Below are positions 20,155 through 33,352 of a stretch of 64,000 nucleotides of DNA, piece by piece. The stretch is from contig NZ_JONZ01000004.1 of assembly GCF_000712165.1 (NCBI RefSeq), positions 124,001 through 188,000 on the forward strand, in the 5' to 3' direction. This DNA is from Ureaplasma canigenitalium ATCC 51252 (GTDB taxonomy: Bacteria; Bacillota_I; Bacilli_A; Mycoplasmatales; Mycoplasmoidaceae). How positions within the stretch are numbered: the first letter of the stretch is position 1; the number at the start of each line of letters is the position of its first letter. Below the pieces are notes generated by a model, which ran no database searches, was not told where the DNA came from, and saw only the letters and a program-made list of their open reading frames with translations. The position numbers and the translations under genes were made by a program.

Positions 20155-21224
20155 CAACAACAGGTCCGGCTATCCTTGGAGCACTTCAATCGATTGACGA
20201 ATTTAATCATTTACCGTCAAATGAAAAACAAAAATTGATTACATCATTAATTGATCTTGTCAATCATGGTGTTAATGTTTTTCGTGTTAATCTTTCACAC
20301 AACAACGAACCCTACTACCGACTTGTTAAGTACCTTGTAGTCATACTTAAAAATGATTATCATTTGAATGTTGATATTATGTTTGATACCAAGGGACCTG
20401 AGATTAGAGTTTCATTTTTAACCGCTCCTAGAGCGGTTGCTATGAACGAAGAGATTGTTCTATACACAAAACAGAGAAATGTGATGGATGGACAAATCTT
20501 TCTTACTGATGGGTCAGGCACATACAATATGGCATCCGATGTCGATAAGAATGATACTATTTTAGTTGATGATGGAAAACTAATGCTTAAGGTGATTAGT
20601 AAAGATGTTGATTTAGGTGAAATTAAATGTATCGCTTTAAATACTCACACAATCAGAAACAACAAAAGAATCAATTTACCTCACAAAAATTATTCCCTAC
20701 CTTTTCTCTCAAAGAAAGATAAGGATGATCTTCGATTAGCTTACGAATTGGGAATAAATTTAATTGCCATTTCCTTTATTAGTAACCAAAACGAAATAAA
20801 GGATTTAATAAACGAAATTAAACAAATTGATTCTAATTGAAAACCAACATTGATTGCGAAGATTGAAACTAGCGAAGCGATTCGTAATTTAACAGCAATT
20901 GTACATCACTTTGACATGGTAATGGTCGCACGAGGAGACCTTTCGCTTGAAACTAATTTTTTTATGGTACCTTTCCTGCAAGATATTATTGTAAAAAAAT
21001 GTAAAGAAATGGGTAAACCAGTTATTATTGCTACACAATTGCTAGATAGTTTAGAGAAAAACATTCTTCCAACAAGGGCTGAGGTTACCGACGTTTTTTA
21101 TGCGATTAAAAGCAATGCAGAATATTTAATGCTTTCTGGCGAAACAGCCGCCGGTTTTAATCCACTTAATGCGGTTGATAAGCTAAGCGAAATCATCGCT
21201 TTCTATGAACCAAAATCGTTTTAA
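20130..21224 (+). CDS. pyk: Pyruvate kinase, short form without C-terminal domain
   Basis: A 364-residue pyruvate kinase catalysing the last ATP-forming glycolytic step. The catalytic barrel is complete: KIIATTGPA, VFRVNLSHNNE, MFDTKGPEIR, LIAISFIS, IAKIETSEAI, MVMVARGDLSLE, IATQLLDSL, PTRAEVTDV and LSGETAAGFNP. The protein ends about 13 residues after this last motif, whereas typical enzymes carry a further 110-120 residue C-terminal regulatory domain. No continuation is visible in other frames after the TAA. One TGA (20838-20840) reads as Trp. It is the last gene of the eno-pfkA-pyk unit, just ahead of the rpoB promoter. Confidence 0.93.
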
Positions 21225-21241
21225 ATCTATCGGTTTAGTAG

Positions 21242-21270
21242 TTTACTTTTACTGATTATTTTGCTATTAT
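21242..21270 (+). promoter_or_regulatory. Predicted rpoB promoter
   Basis: TTTACT (21242-21247), 17-base spacer, TATTAT (21265-21270) with an extended -10 TG at 21262-21263. It lies 80 bases before the rpoB start and just after the pyk stop. Confidence 0.5.
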
Positions 21271-21349
21271 TAATAGTTACTATATATTTTGATATAAATC
21301 CCTTAATCGGGTATTTTGTCATTTATAAAGATGTTTGAGGTAAAAATAG

Positions 21350-24300
21350 ATGCAAACGAACCGACACTATCGTTTAAAACAAATCGCTAGACGTGTTTTA
21401 CGTCGTGATTTTTCAAAGATCGAAAATTCTTTTGAAGGACCAAATTTACTAGAACTACAAGTACACTCTTTTGCTCGTTTCATTAAGAAGGACTTAAAAG
21501 AAGTGGTTAGCTCGATTTTTCCAATGAAGTCTCCACAAGGGAAGTATAGTCTTAATTTTAAGGGAATTAAAATTAAAGAGCCAATCCGTAGTGAAGATGA
21601 ATGTCGTGATGAAACAAAAACTTACGAAACACCAATTTATGTTGATCTTGAACTGGTAGATAATCATACTGGTGAAGTGAAACGTGCTGTTAAAAATTCT
21701 AAGTCTGGGGAAGATGGTATTTACCTTGGTGCGATTCCTCGAATGACTCAAAAAGGGACATTCATAATTAATGGGATTGAAAAATTTGTAATTTCTCAAA
21801 TTGTAAGATCACCCGGGATTTATGTCCTTGGGAAAGCGAATATTAAACTAAACGGTTCTCGAAAACGTCTTTATGAAGGGAGAATTTGTGAAATTTTCCC
21901 TGCTAAAGGTACTTTGATGTTAGGACATTGTCCAAAAGATAAAAACTACATTCAATTTGTAGCACGTGATGCTTCTGGGGATAATGCTCAGGTCTTTAGT
22001 GCAACTACTATCCTTAAAGCTTTTGGTATAAGTAATAATGAAATTTTAAATATTTTCAAGGATGAGGTTGAAATTCAAAATTCCTTAACTTGAGAAAACT
22101 ACAACAGAGAAAACATCTTTGCAGCATCGGTTGATTCTGATATTTTAGCTAAAATTCTTGTTGATGTAACAGACCTATACGATAAACTTTTCCACATTGG
22201 CCAATACTTCAATAATAAAGAAGAATACATGTGAAATGGTTCTCCTTTACTGGCTCACATAAAGGGTCTTGTCTATGATTATGTAGCTAAAAAAGAAGAA
22301 CTTGAAAGCCTTCTTCATATGAACCAAGATGTAGAGGATGCGGCTTTTAAAAAAGCAAATAAAAAACTTTATGACGAAATTAACGACATCCTTGATGAAA
22401 TTATTACCGAAAAAGCTGCTAAAGAAGTAGTAGAGCAACTTTCAATCAATATCAAAAACATTGAAACTCTTAAAAATATTTCTAATATTTCTTACCAATA
22501 TGCGCTTCAAAACCATTTCTTTAACAAGCGTTCATATGATATTTCTTCTGCTGGACGTTATAAGTTTGATAAGAAACTTTTTGTCACATCTAGATTATTC
22601 CAAAAAGTAATTTCAGAAGACATCCTTAATAAAAAGGGTGAAATCATTGTTGCGAAGGATACCTTAATTACTAAAGATCACATAAGATTGATTAAAGATT
22701 ATGGTAAAGAGAACGACATCAAATGAGCTTCAAGAATCAAATTAACAAAATCTTCACTGCGTGATGATGTTGACCAGTATCTTGATATTGAATCAATATC
22801 TGTTTATAAGGATAATGATGACCGTACTGATACAACTAGAATCGTCGGTATTGCTCCTGGTTGTAAACTTGAACATTTAACTGTCGCTGACCTTGTTGCT
22901 ACAGTTAGTTATATTTACAACCTTAACTATGGTATTGGTGATTTTGATGACATTGACCATATAGGTAATAAGCGTCTAAAATTAATTCACGAACTTCTTC
23001 GTGCTCGAGTTGCGACTAGTATGAGTCGTATCGAAAAGTTTATTGCTGAAAAACTTGCAATTTCAGACGGTTCTTCAAACAATATCACAAACACCAATGA
23101 TAAAAATATTGACCCTGAACTTGATAGAGAACTTGAAGAAAGTGATTTAACTGAAGAAGAAAAGAAAAAGAAAATCAGTGTTAAGTCGGTTATTAACACA
23201 AAGCAATTCCAAGCATTAATTAAAGATTTCTTCAACAGTCACCAATTAATACAATTTATTGACCAACAAAATCCGCTTGCAGAATTAACTAACAAGCGAC
23301 GGATTTCAGCAATGGGACCTGGTGGGATTTCACGTGAAGACCCAAACCTTGATATTCGTGACGTTCACCACTCACACTATTCAAGAATCTGTCCGATTGA
23401 AACTCCTGAAGGGATGAACATCGGGTTAATTATGTCGCTAGCTTCGCTTGCGAAAATTGATGAAAATGGATTTATTGTTGCTCCTTACTATGTTGTTAAA
23501 GATGGAATTGTAACTGACGAATTTGTTTATTTAACAGCTCACGAAGATGACAATTATATTATTTCCGAATCAACAGTTGAATTAGATGAAAACAACCGAA
23601 TTAAGGGTGATTCTGTTATTTGTCGTTATCGTGGTTCGACAGGTCTTTTCAAACCATCTGAAGTTGATTTTATTGACATTGTTCCGCGCCAAGTAGTTTC
23701 AATTGCCGCTTCTTCAATTCCGTTCGTAGAAAATGATGATGGGGCTCGTGCTTTAATGGGTTCTAATATGCAACGTCAAGCTACACCGTTAATTCGACCA
23801 TATGCTCCAATTGTTGCAACTGGTACTGAATTTAAGATTGCTCATGACTCTGGAATGGCCGTCACAGCTCGTGATAACGGTATTGTTACACATGTTGATG
23901 GTCGAAGTATTACAGTAGAATATGAAGATACAAAGAAACCAGAAAAAGTTAAGTTGGTTAAATATCGTAAATCAAACCAAGATACATGTAATAATCAAAC
24001 CCCGATTGTTGATGTTAATGAACATGTTACTAAGGGTCAAACTTTAGCTGATGGTCCTGCGATGCAAAATGGGGAGTTAGCTCTTGGAAGAAATGTTCTT
24101 GTTGGTTATACAACATGACGTGGTTATAACTTTGAAGACGCCATTGTTATATCTGAACGACTAGTGACAAGTGATGTATTTACATCGATCCACATTGACG
24201 AACATGTTATTCAATGTATGAAAACAAAGAATGGTGATGAGGAAATTACTCGTGATGTACCAAACACTTCCGATAATTCACGTCGTTTCCTTGATCAAAA

Positions 24301-25639
24301 TGGAATCGTAATTGTTGGGGCTGAAGTTCATGAGGGTGATGTTCTTGTTGGAAAAACAACTCCGCGTGGTAATGTTGACACTATTCCTGAGGATAAATTA
24401 CTGCAAACTATTTTTGGTGATAAAGCAAAAACAGTCAAAGATAGTTCACTTAAAGTTAAACATGGTCAAGAAGGTATTGTTGCTGCTGTTAAACGAATTT
24501 CAAGCAAGGATGACAATGCGAGTGATTTACCTGATGATGTACTTGAAATTGTCAAAGTTTACATCGTTCAAAAACGTAAAATCCAAGTTGGAGATAAAAT
24601 GGCGGGACGTCACGGGAACAAAGGGATTGTCTCAAAAGTTGTTCCAATACAAGACATGCCATTCCTAAAAGATGGGACACCGCTTGATATCCTTCTTAAC
24701 CCATTAGGGGTTCCATCGCGGATGAATATTGGTCAAATTCTTGAGTTACACCTTGGTTATGCCGCTCATGAAATAGGAAAGAAGGAACTTGTCCGAGTTG
24801 CTCTTGAAGGTAAAGGATTTGAAGAATATGTAAACCTTTTTGGTCTGCACGAAAATATTGCATCACGTCTTTATAAAAAGATGACAGATCTTGTAAAGGA
24901 GAAAAATGCAACTAAAGTTGAAGACATCGACTTAATTGATAAGCTAATTATTCTTAACTCACTTGGTCTTTCGATGGATGATATTGCAATCAAGGTCGCA
25001 TCTCCTGTATTTGATGGAGCTACTAAAGAGGATATTGTTAAGATGCTTGATGAAGCAGATATCGACACAAATGAAAAGCGTGCAAAACAAACTCTTTATG
25101 ATGGTCGAACTGGTGAAGCATTTGATGGTCTTATCTCTGTTGGTGTTTCTTATATGCTAAAACTTGATCACATGGTTGATGATAAGATTCACTCCCGTAG
25201 TGTCGGACCTTATAGTAAGATTACACAACAACCACTTGGTGGTAAATCACAAAATGGTGGTCAAAGATTTGGAGAAATGGAAGTTTGAGCACTTGAAGCT
25301 TATGGTGCTGCTTATAACTTACTTGAAATCCTAACTATTAAGTCAGATGATGTTCAAGGACGAAACCAAGCTTATAATGCGATTATAAAGAAAAAAGACA
25401 TCGTCGCAAACGGAATGCCTGAGTCGTTTAAATTATTAACAAAACAAATCCAAGGACTTGGATTGTGCTTGTCAGTTGAAACTCACGATGGTCAGGAAAT
25501 TGATATTAATGACTACATTCTTCGTGACTATAAACAAAAAGAAGAGCTTGAAGAACAAGAAGAAATTAAACCAATTACTTATACTCAGGATTCTTATGTG
25601 ATTACGAGTGATTACGATGATGACGAGGATAATTTCTAA
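21350..25639 (+). CDS. rpoB: DNA-directed RNA polymerase beta subunit
   Basis: RNA polymerase beta subunit of 1,429 residues, forming the catalytic cleft with beta'. Clear landmarks: the N-terminal domain ([10 protein letters not shown]), [28 protein letters not shown]-type segments, the rifampicin region around [56 protein letters not shown] and [21 protein letters not shown] followed by RFGEMEVWALEAYG. Several TGA codons read as Trp. An acidic, Lys-rich insertion lies around residues 575-610 ([21 protein letters not shown] region), making the protein longer than E. coli RpoB. An acidic tail ends YDDDEDNF. rpoC follows after 18 bases. Confidence 0.98.
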
Positions 25640-25657
25640 TAAAGGAGAACTTAGATT

Positions 25658-29569
<3,912 letters not shown>

Positions 29570-29574
29570 CAATA

Positions 29575-30111
29575 ATGACTAATATTGATAAAAAAAAGAA
29601 ATACAAACTATTTTTTATCCTTGGTGGTTTAAGTGTCGCAGCCCTTGGTATAGTTATCGGAGTAGCCGCTGCTTTCGGTAAAAAAACAAGTAAACTTGAA
29701 AGTGCTTATACTGAAATTAAAAAGACGGAAAACGGATATGATATAAGATTCGCTATTTCCCGTTTCTACCGGTTAAGAAGCCAATACATGCAAGGTGAGT
29801 TAAATAATTTAAAAGCGAGTATTGTTAGCGAAGTCGAGGACGATAAAGGGAAGAAGACAGCTCTTTTTCAAGGATTAAAAGAACCTGTTACCTATACAAT
29901 CGACTTCGAACTTGGTCATTTAACACTCCATTTACCAATGAAATTTGTTACGGAACACCCTGACGGTTTTCCATTTGTAACAAAAAGACGATTTACTCTT
30001 CAGTTCGATACTATTCTAAATAGTGTTGTCTTTCTTATTACAAGTGAGCAAATCAAGGAAATTGAACAAAAAGGTAATTTAAACTACATTAAAACCATTG
30101 ACAATAAATAA
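29575..30111 (+). CDS. Hypothetical single-pass membrane protein
   Basis: A 178-residue protein unknown to me. A basic start (DKKKKYK) precedes one hydrophobic helix (residues 13-32), then a soluble, probably extracellular domain of about 145 residues rich in beta pattern, with SRFYRLRSQYMQGELNNL and FTLQFDTILNSVVFLI. No lipobox cysteine. It begins 5 bases after the rpoC stop, so it probably shares that transcript. Confidence 0.65.
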   Translation: MTNIDKKKKYKLFFILGGLSVAALGIVIGVAAAFGKKTSKLESAYTEIKKTENGYDIRFAISRFYRLRSQYMQGELNNLKASIVSEVEDDKGKKTALFQGLKEPVTYTIDFELGHLTLHLPMKFVTEHPDGFPFVTKRRFTLQFDTILNSVVFLITSEQIKEIEQKGNLNYIKTIDNK

Positions 30112-30174
30112 ATATGTTATAAAATAAAAATGAACAATTATTTCAATGGTCAGTTAGTAATATAGGTGTACTAA

Positions 30175-30393
30175 ATGGCATTAAAAAAATGACAAAAAAT
30201 TACCTGATTTTCACTATGTGGTGTTGTTGTTGTTGGAGCAATTGCTTCAATCACCTACATTTATTACAACAAAGACCCACTTACAAATAGTATAGTTCAA
30301 GGAGAAAAATATGGTAATCCTCGTTTCGCTTCCGAAATACCGTCTAAAAAATCTTTAACTACTGGTGAAAACGAGGAGAAAAAAGAGAAATAA
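30175..30393 (+). CDS. Small single-pass membrane protein
   Basis: A 72-residue protein read with TGA as Trp (KKWQKITWFSLCG). One helix (about residues 11-30, CGVVVVGAIASITYIYY) and a hydrophilic, charged tail ending ENEEKKEK. It repeats the plan of the preceding gene (short basic start, one helix) at a smaller scale. A terminator follows at once. No family recognised; too short for standard-code gene finding. Confidence 0.55.
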
Positions 30394-30418
30394 AATCAGC
30401 TACTGGCTGATTTTTTTG
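30392..30418 (+). terminator. Terminator after the rpoC-distal small genes
   Basis: Stem AAATCAGC (30393-30400) and GCTGATTT (30406-30413), 5-base loop, then a T run. It overlaps the stop of the 72-residue gene. Confidence 0.85.
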
Positions 30419-30426
30419 TCTTCAAC

Positions 30427-30455
30427 TTGGAAAAATAATTTAGCTTAGTTATAAT
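30427..30455 (+). promoter_or_regulatory. tmRNA promoter
   Basis: TTGGAA (30427-30432), 17-base spacer, TATAAT (30450-30455), and the mature 5' end 9 bases later. Confidence 0.75.
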
Positions 30456-30463
30456 TAAATTAC

Positions 30464-30873
30464 GGGGATGTCAGTGGATTCGACGTGATATTTTCAATCC
30501 TAATGGCAGTAGGGTAAGCCCTTCAAAGCTGTCGAGGCATAATAAATGCAAACAAAAAACAAACTAAACCTGAAGCTAATGTAACAGTTAATATGTTAAT
30601 GTCTTCAGTTATGAATAATCAATTAGCTTTCGCTCTTTAATTCTTCATATTTACTAAGAAGGAATGGTAGTTGGTTCTTTCATTAGTAGATGAGTCACAA
30701 CTACTTTTATCAAATACATTAATTAAGAGTATTTGATAAAATAAGTTTCTTAATTATCAGGAAAACAATGTTGTATTTCTACTACTCTTCCTGATTACAT
30801 AAAGAAATACTAAACTGTAGAAGTTAGGAAAGAAGTATTGCGGAAAGGGGTTCGACTCCCCTCATCTCCACCA
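30464..30873 (+). ncRNA. ssrA: Transfer-messenger RNA (tmRNA)
   Basis: About 410 bases. The 5' end GGGGATG pairs with CATCTCC near the 3' end (30863-30869), followed by discriminator A and an encoded CCA (30871-30873). The 3' part has the T-arm GGTTCGACTCC. The 5' segment GTCAGTGGATTCGACGTG is typical of tmRNA. The tag reading frame runs from GCA 30548 to TAA 30638-30640, 30 codons, beginning ANKKQTKPEA and ending NNQLAFAL, similar in length and hydrophobic end to other mycoplasma tags. It rescues stalled ribosomes and marks products for Lon or FtsH. Confidence 0.95.
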
Positions 30874-30874
30874 A

Positions 30875-30916
30875 ACACGAAAAGGAAAAACTACCGTTCG
30901 ATTCGGTCATTCGTGT
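30875..30916 (+). repeat. Inverted repeat just downstream of tmRNA
   Basis: Outer stem ACACGAA (30875-30881) with TTCGTGT (30910-30916); inner stem ACCG (30893-30896) with CGGT (30904-30907). It starts 2 bases after the encoded CCA and has no T tract. Confidence 0.5.
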
Positions 30917-30930
30917 CCAAACAAAAAAAA

Positions 30931-30953
30931 TAAAAGAGTGCAGAGCTCTTTTA
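30931..30953. terminator. Bidirectional terminator between tmRNA and the acetyltransferase gene
   Basis: Stem TAAAAGAG (30931-30938), CTCTTTTA (30946-30953), loop TGCAGAG. T residues follow on plus and a long A run precedes, which gives a T tract on minus. It overlaps the minus-strand stop. Confidence 0.75.
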
Positions 30954-31475
30954 TTTTCGTTCTCTCCCGTTCTTAACATCATATAACATATGAATGGTAT
31001 TCCATGGGTCATTTTTTTCGTTATAAAGATAATCTCATCCTAACTTAAAATATAGTTGCTGTGCACCTATTAAAAAAGGATGGGTATGAAGGTAAATGTA
31101 ATTAATTCCCATCTCTGATGCTTTATCAATCATTATTTTTACTAATGTTTTAGCTATACCGTTTCGACGGACTCTTGGATCGACAAATAACTTCTGCAAT
31201 TCGACAATTTTTTTGTCTCTCGGTAAACTCAAAAAAGGAAAACGGTGGTCATATTTACGAAATGCAATCGTTGCTACTATTTGGTTCGTGTCAGCATCAA
31301 TTGCATTTAACCAGTATGCATCTTTATCAAGCATATAATATTGCTTAAAATTAATTAGGTCTTCAGGCATTTTAGAATGCTCAAGCATCGGAAAAATGAC
31401 TTTGCGACCAGCCATAATGAAATTGACCGATTCATCAATTTTTTCATTATTAACTTGCTCATATTTTATGTTCAT
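30951..31475 (-). CDS. GNAT family N-acetyltransferase
   Basis: A 174-residue GNAT acetyltransferase using acetyl-CoA. The core fold is visible as IVELQKLFVDPRVRRNGIAK, which contains the acetyl-CoA pyrophosphate loop (RRNGIA), followed by LVKIMIDKASEMGINYIYLHTHP. A TGA at 31035-31037 reads as Trp and adds 28 residues (WDYLYNEKNDPW...) to TAA 30951-30953. Start ATG 31473-31475. It is isolated between tmRNA and the rpsF operon, transcribed against both. The acceptor (protein, amine or other) is not evident. Confidence 0.85.
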
Positions 31476-31514
31476 AATGATACCTTTTACCTTTCTTTTA
31501 TTATACTTATAAGT

Positions 31515-31595
31515 TATAATATTTAAGTTTATTATCTATATAAACAACTCTTGCTAAGGAAGATAGATTTAAGCATTGTTTTAAGGTTCCTTAGC
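31515..31595 (+). promoter_or_regulatory. Promoter -10 and leader hairpin of the rpsF operon
   Basis: TATAAT at 31515-31520. The leader holds a perfect 9-base inverted repeat, GCTAAGGAA (31553-31561) and TTCCTTAGC (31587-31595), with a 25-base apical part, ending 13 bases before the ribosome site AAGAGGAG. No T tract follows, so it is a leader structure rather than a terminator. S6:S18-binding leaders occur in this position in many bacteria, but I do not see their usual CCG signature. Confidence 0.5.
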
Positions 31596-31619
31596 TATTA
31601 AACCATAAGAGGAGAAAAA

Positions 31620-32105
31620 ATGGCAAAATATGAAATTATGCTAGTTGTTCGTGGAGACATCGAACAAAAGCAAGCAGATGAAACTGCTAATGAATTATTA
31701 AAAACACTTGGTGATACAAAGGTTGAAAAACTTAATTTGTATGAAGGGTTGCAACAACTTGCATACGAAATTAAAAAGAATAAATATTGCTATCGTTATG
31801 TTTATCAATTTACAACCACTAATGTTGAAACTTTAAACGAATACCGTCGACTAGCTTTAATCAACAAGAATGTGTTGCGTCACATTATCATTAACCTAGA
31901 AAACGACTATGGATACAAAGCAACAATCAATCCAAAGAAGATTGAACGTAATGCTAAGAAACTACAAGTTTACGAAAAGAATCAAGAAGAATATGCTAAG
32001 AAAATGGCTGAACGTCAAGCTGCTTATGAAGCACTTAAAGCTCAACGTGAAGCTCAAGGATTACCTTTTGTTGATCGTTATCGTTATCGTAAACAATCAG
32101 CATAA
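31620..32105 (+). CDS. rpsF: 30S ribosomal protein S6
   Basis: S6, 161 residues, binding 16S rRNA with S18 in the platform of the 30S subunit. The N-terminal beta strand (MAKYEIMLVVRGD) and the block LQQLAYEIKKNKYCYRYVYQF are characteristic. A Lys/Glu/Ala-rich helical C-terminal extension of about 60 residues (from about residue 100) makes it longer than the 95-135 residues of most bacteria. First gene of the rpsF-ssb-rpsR operon. Confidence 0.95.
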   Translation: MAKYEIMLVVRGDIEQKQADETANELLKTLGDTKVEKLNLYEGLQQLAYEIKKNKYCYRYVYQFTTTNVETLNEYRRLALINKNVLRHIIINLENDYGYKATINPKKIERNAKKLQVYEKNQEEYAKKMAERQAAYEALKAQREAQGLPFVDRYRYRKQSA

Positions 32106-32125
32106 TACAAAAGAGATTAAAGATT

Positions 32126-32605
32126 ATGAACAAAGTTTTTTTATATGGTAATTTAACTAATCAACCAATTAGTAAGGTGACTTCTAAAGGTCGTGATCAA
32201 AGTTCATTTTCCGTAGCTGTAAAAAGCGGTTTTGGACAAAACGAAAAAACCGAATTTATTAATTGTATTGCTTTCGGTCAAACAGCTTCATTTATTAATA
32301 ACTATTTAAAAAAAGGGTCTCCTATTTTAATTGAAGGTCGTCTTTCAACTTACCAAGGAGTTAACCAAAATAACGAAAATGTGTACCGGGTTAATGTCGT
32401 TGTTGATCAAGCGAACTCACCAAAAAGAGCTGAAGGTGTTGTACCTAATACTCAACAAAACTTCGAAAATCTAAACCAAAATTTTGAAGCTATACACCCG
32501 ATTAATGAGCAACCATATAACAAAACAAAAAGTATTGAACAATCACTAGATGTCGCTGATCAAAATGTTTGATTTGATGATGATGGTGATGATATTGATG
32601 AATAA
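32126..32605 (+). CDS. ssb: Single-stranded DNA-binding protein
   Basis: SSB of 159 residues that coats single-stranded DNA during replication and repair. OB-fold landmarks: [56 protein letters not shown]. The linker is Asn/Gln-rich. Reading TGA 32570-32572 as Trp adds the acidic tail [11 protein letters not shown], which replaces the usual DDDIPF tip used to recruit partner proteins. It lies between rpsF and rpsR, the classical arrangement. Confidence 0.96.
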
Positions 32606-32619
32606 ATAAAGGATTTACT

Positions 32620-32856
32620 ATGGCAAACTATTCAAATAAAAATCGTAAACCGCGTAAGAAAATTTGTGTCCTTTCAGCTAAAGGAATTGAACATGTTGAC
32701 TACAAGGATGTTGAACTTCTGTCAAAGTTCATTAACAACAATAACAAGATTACTCCAAGAAGAGTAACTGGTTGTTCGTCACGTATGCAAAGAAGAGTTG
32801 CGAATGCAATTAAGCGTGCTCGTATCGTTGGTTTATTACCATTTGTCAAAGAATAA
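32620..32856 (+). CDS. rpsR: 30S ribosomal protein S18
   Basis: S18, 78 residues, usual size. Contains the family core [21 protein letters not shown] followed by [20 protein letters not shown]. It partners S6 on the 30S platform. It starts 14 bases after ssb. N-terminal residues include one Cys (KICVLS), not a full zinc site. Confidence 0.96.
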   Translation: MANYSNKNRKPRKKICVLSAKGIEHVDYKDVELLSKFINNNNKITPRRVTGCSSRMQRRVANAIKRARIVGLLPFVKE

Positions 32857-32862
32857 TTTTTT

Positions 32863-32889
32863 AATAAAGCTCGTCTAGCTTTATTTTTT
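32863..32889 (+). terminator. Terminator or attenuator between rpsR and rplI
   Basis: Stem AATAAAGCT (32863-32871), loop CGTCT, AGCTTTATT (32877-32885), then T residues. It is 6 bases past the rpsR stop and 21 before rplI. Confidence 0.75.
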
Positions 32890-32910
32890 ATATTTAATGG
32901 AGGTTTCTAT

Positions 32911-33351
32911 ATGAAGATTATCTTACTTGAAGACATTAAGAATCTTGGAAAAAAGAATGATGTTGTTGAAGTATCCGATGGCTATGCAAAAAACTTTCTA
33001 ATTAAGCAGAAGAAAGCAGTTGCTTACACTAATGCTTCAAAAACTCGACTTGAAGAAGATTTACTTGAGATTGAGCAAAACGAACAAGAATTAATTGTTC
33101 AAATGTCTTTATTGAAAGAAAAACTTGAATCAACTCCAATTTTTTTCAAGTTGGTGGTCAATGATGGTAAAACATTTGGCAATATTTCAAATAAACAAAT
33201 CATTGATGCAATTAACGGATTAATTGATCATGCTATAACAAAGCATATGATTACAAAATCACATGCCCTTTCTATTGGGGAACACATTATACCTATTCAA
33301 CTTCATAAAAAGGTGATAGCAAATGTTAAAGTAATTGTAGAAGAGGCTTAG
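32911..33351 (+). CDS. rplI: 50S ribosomal protein L9
   Basis: L9 of 146 residues, binding 23S rRNA at the base of the L1 stalk. The N-terminal domain is unmistakable: MKIILLEDIKNLGKKNDVVEVSDGYAKNFLIKQKKAV. A long connecting helix rich in Glu follows, then the C-terminal domain (FGNISNKQIIDAI). Strong ribosome site GGAGG upstream. Its stop is 1 base before dnaB. Confidence 0.97.
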   Translation: MKIILLEDIKNLGKKNDVVEVSDGYAKNFLIKQKKAVAYTNASKTRLEEDLLEIEQNEQELIVQMSLLKEKLESTPIFFKLVVNDGKTFGNISNKQIIDAINGLIDHAITKHMITKSHALSIGEHIIPIQLHKKVIANVKVIVEEA

Positions 33352-33352
33352 G

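Noticed and set aside
30824-31012. Minus-strand open frame over the tmRNA 3' end
   Set aside because: It overlaps the tmRNA acceptor arm and the acetyltransferase end; no protein character.
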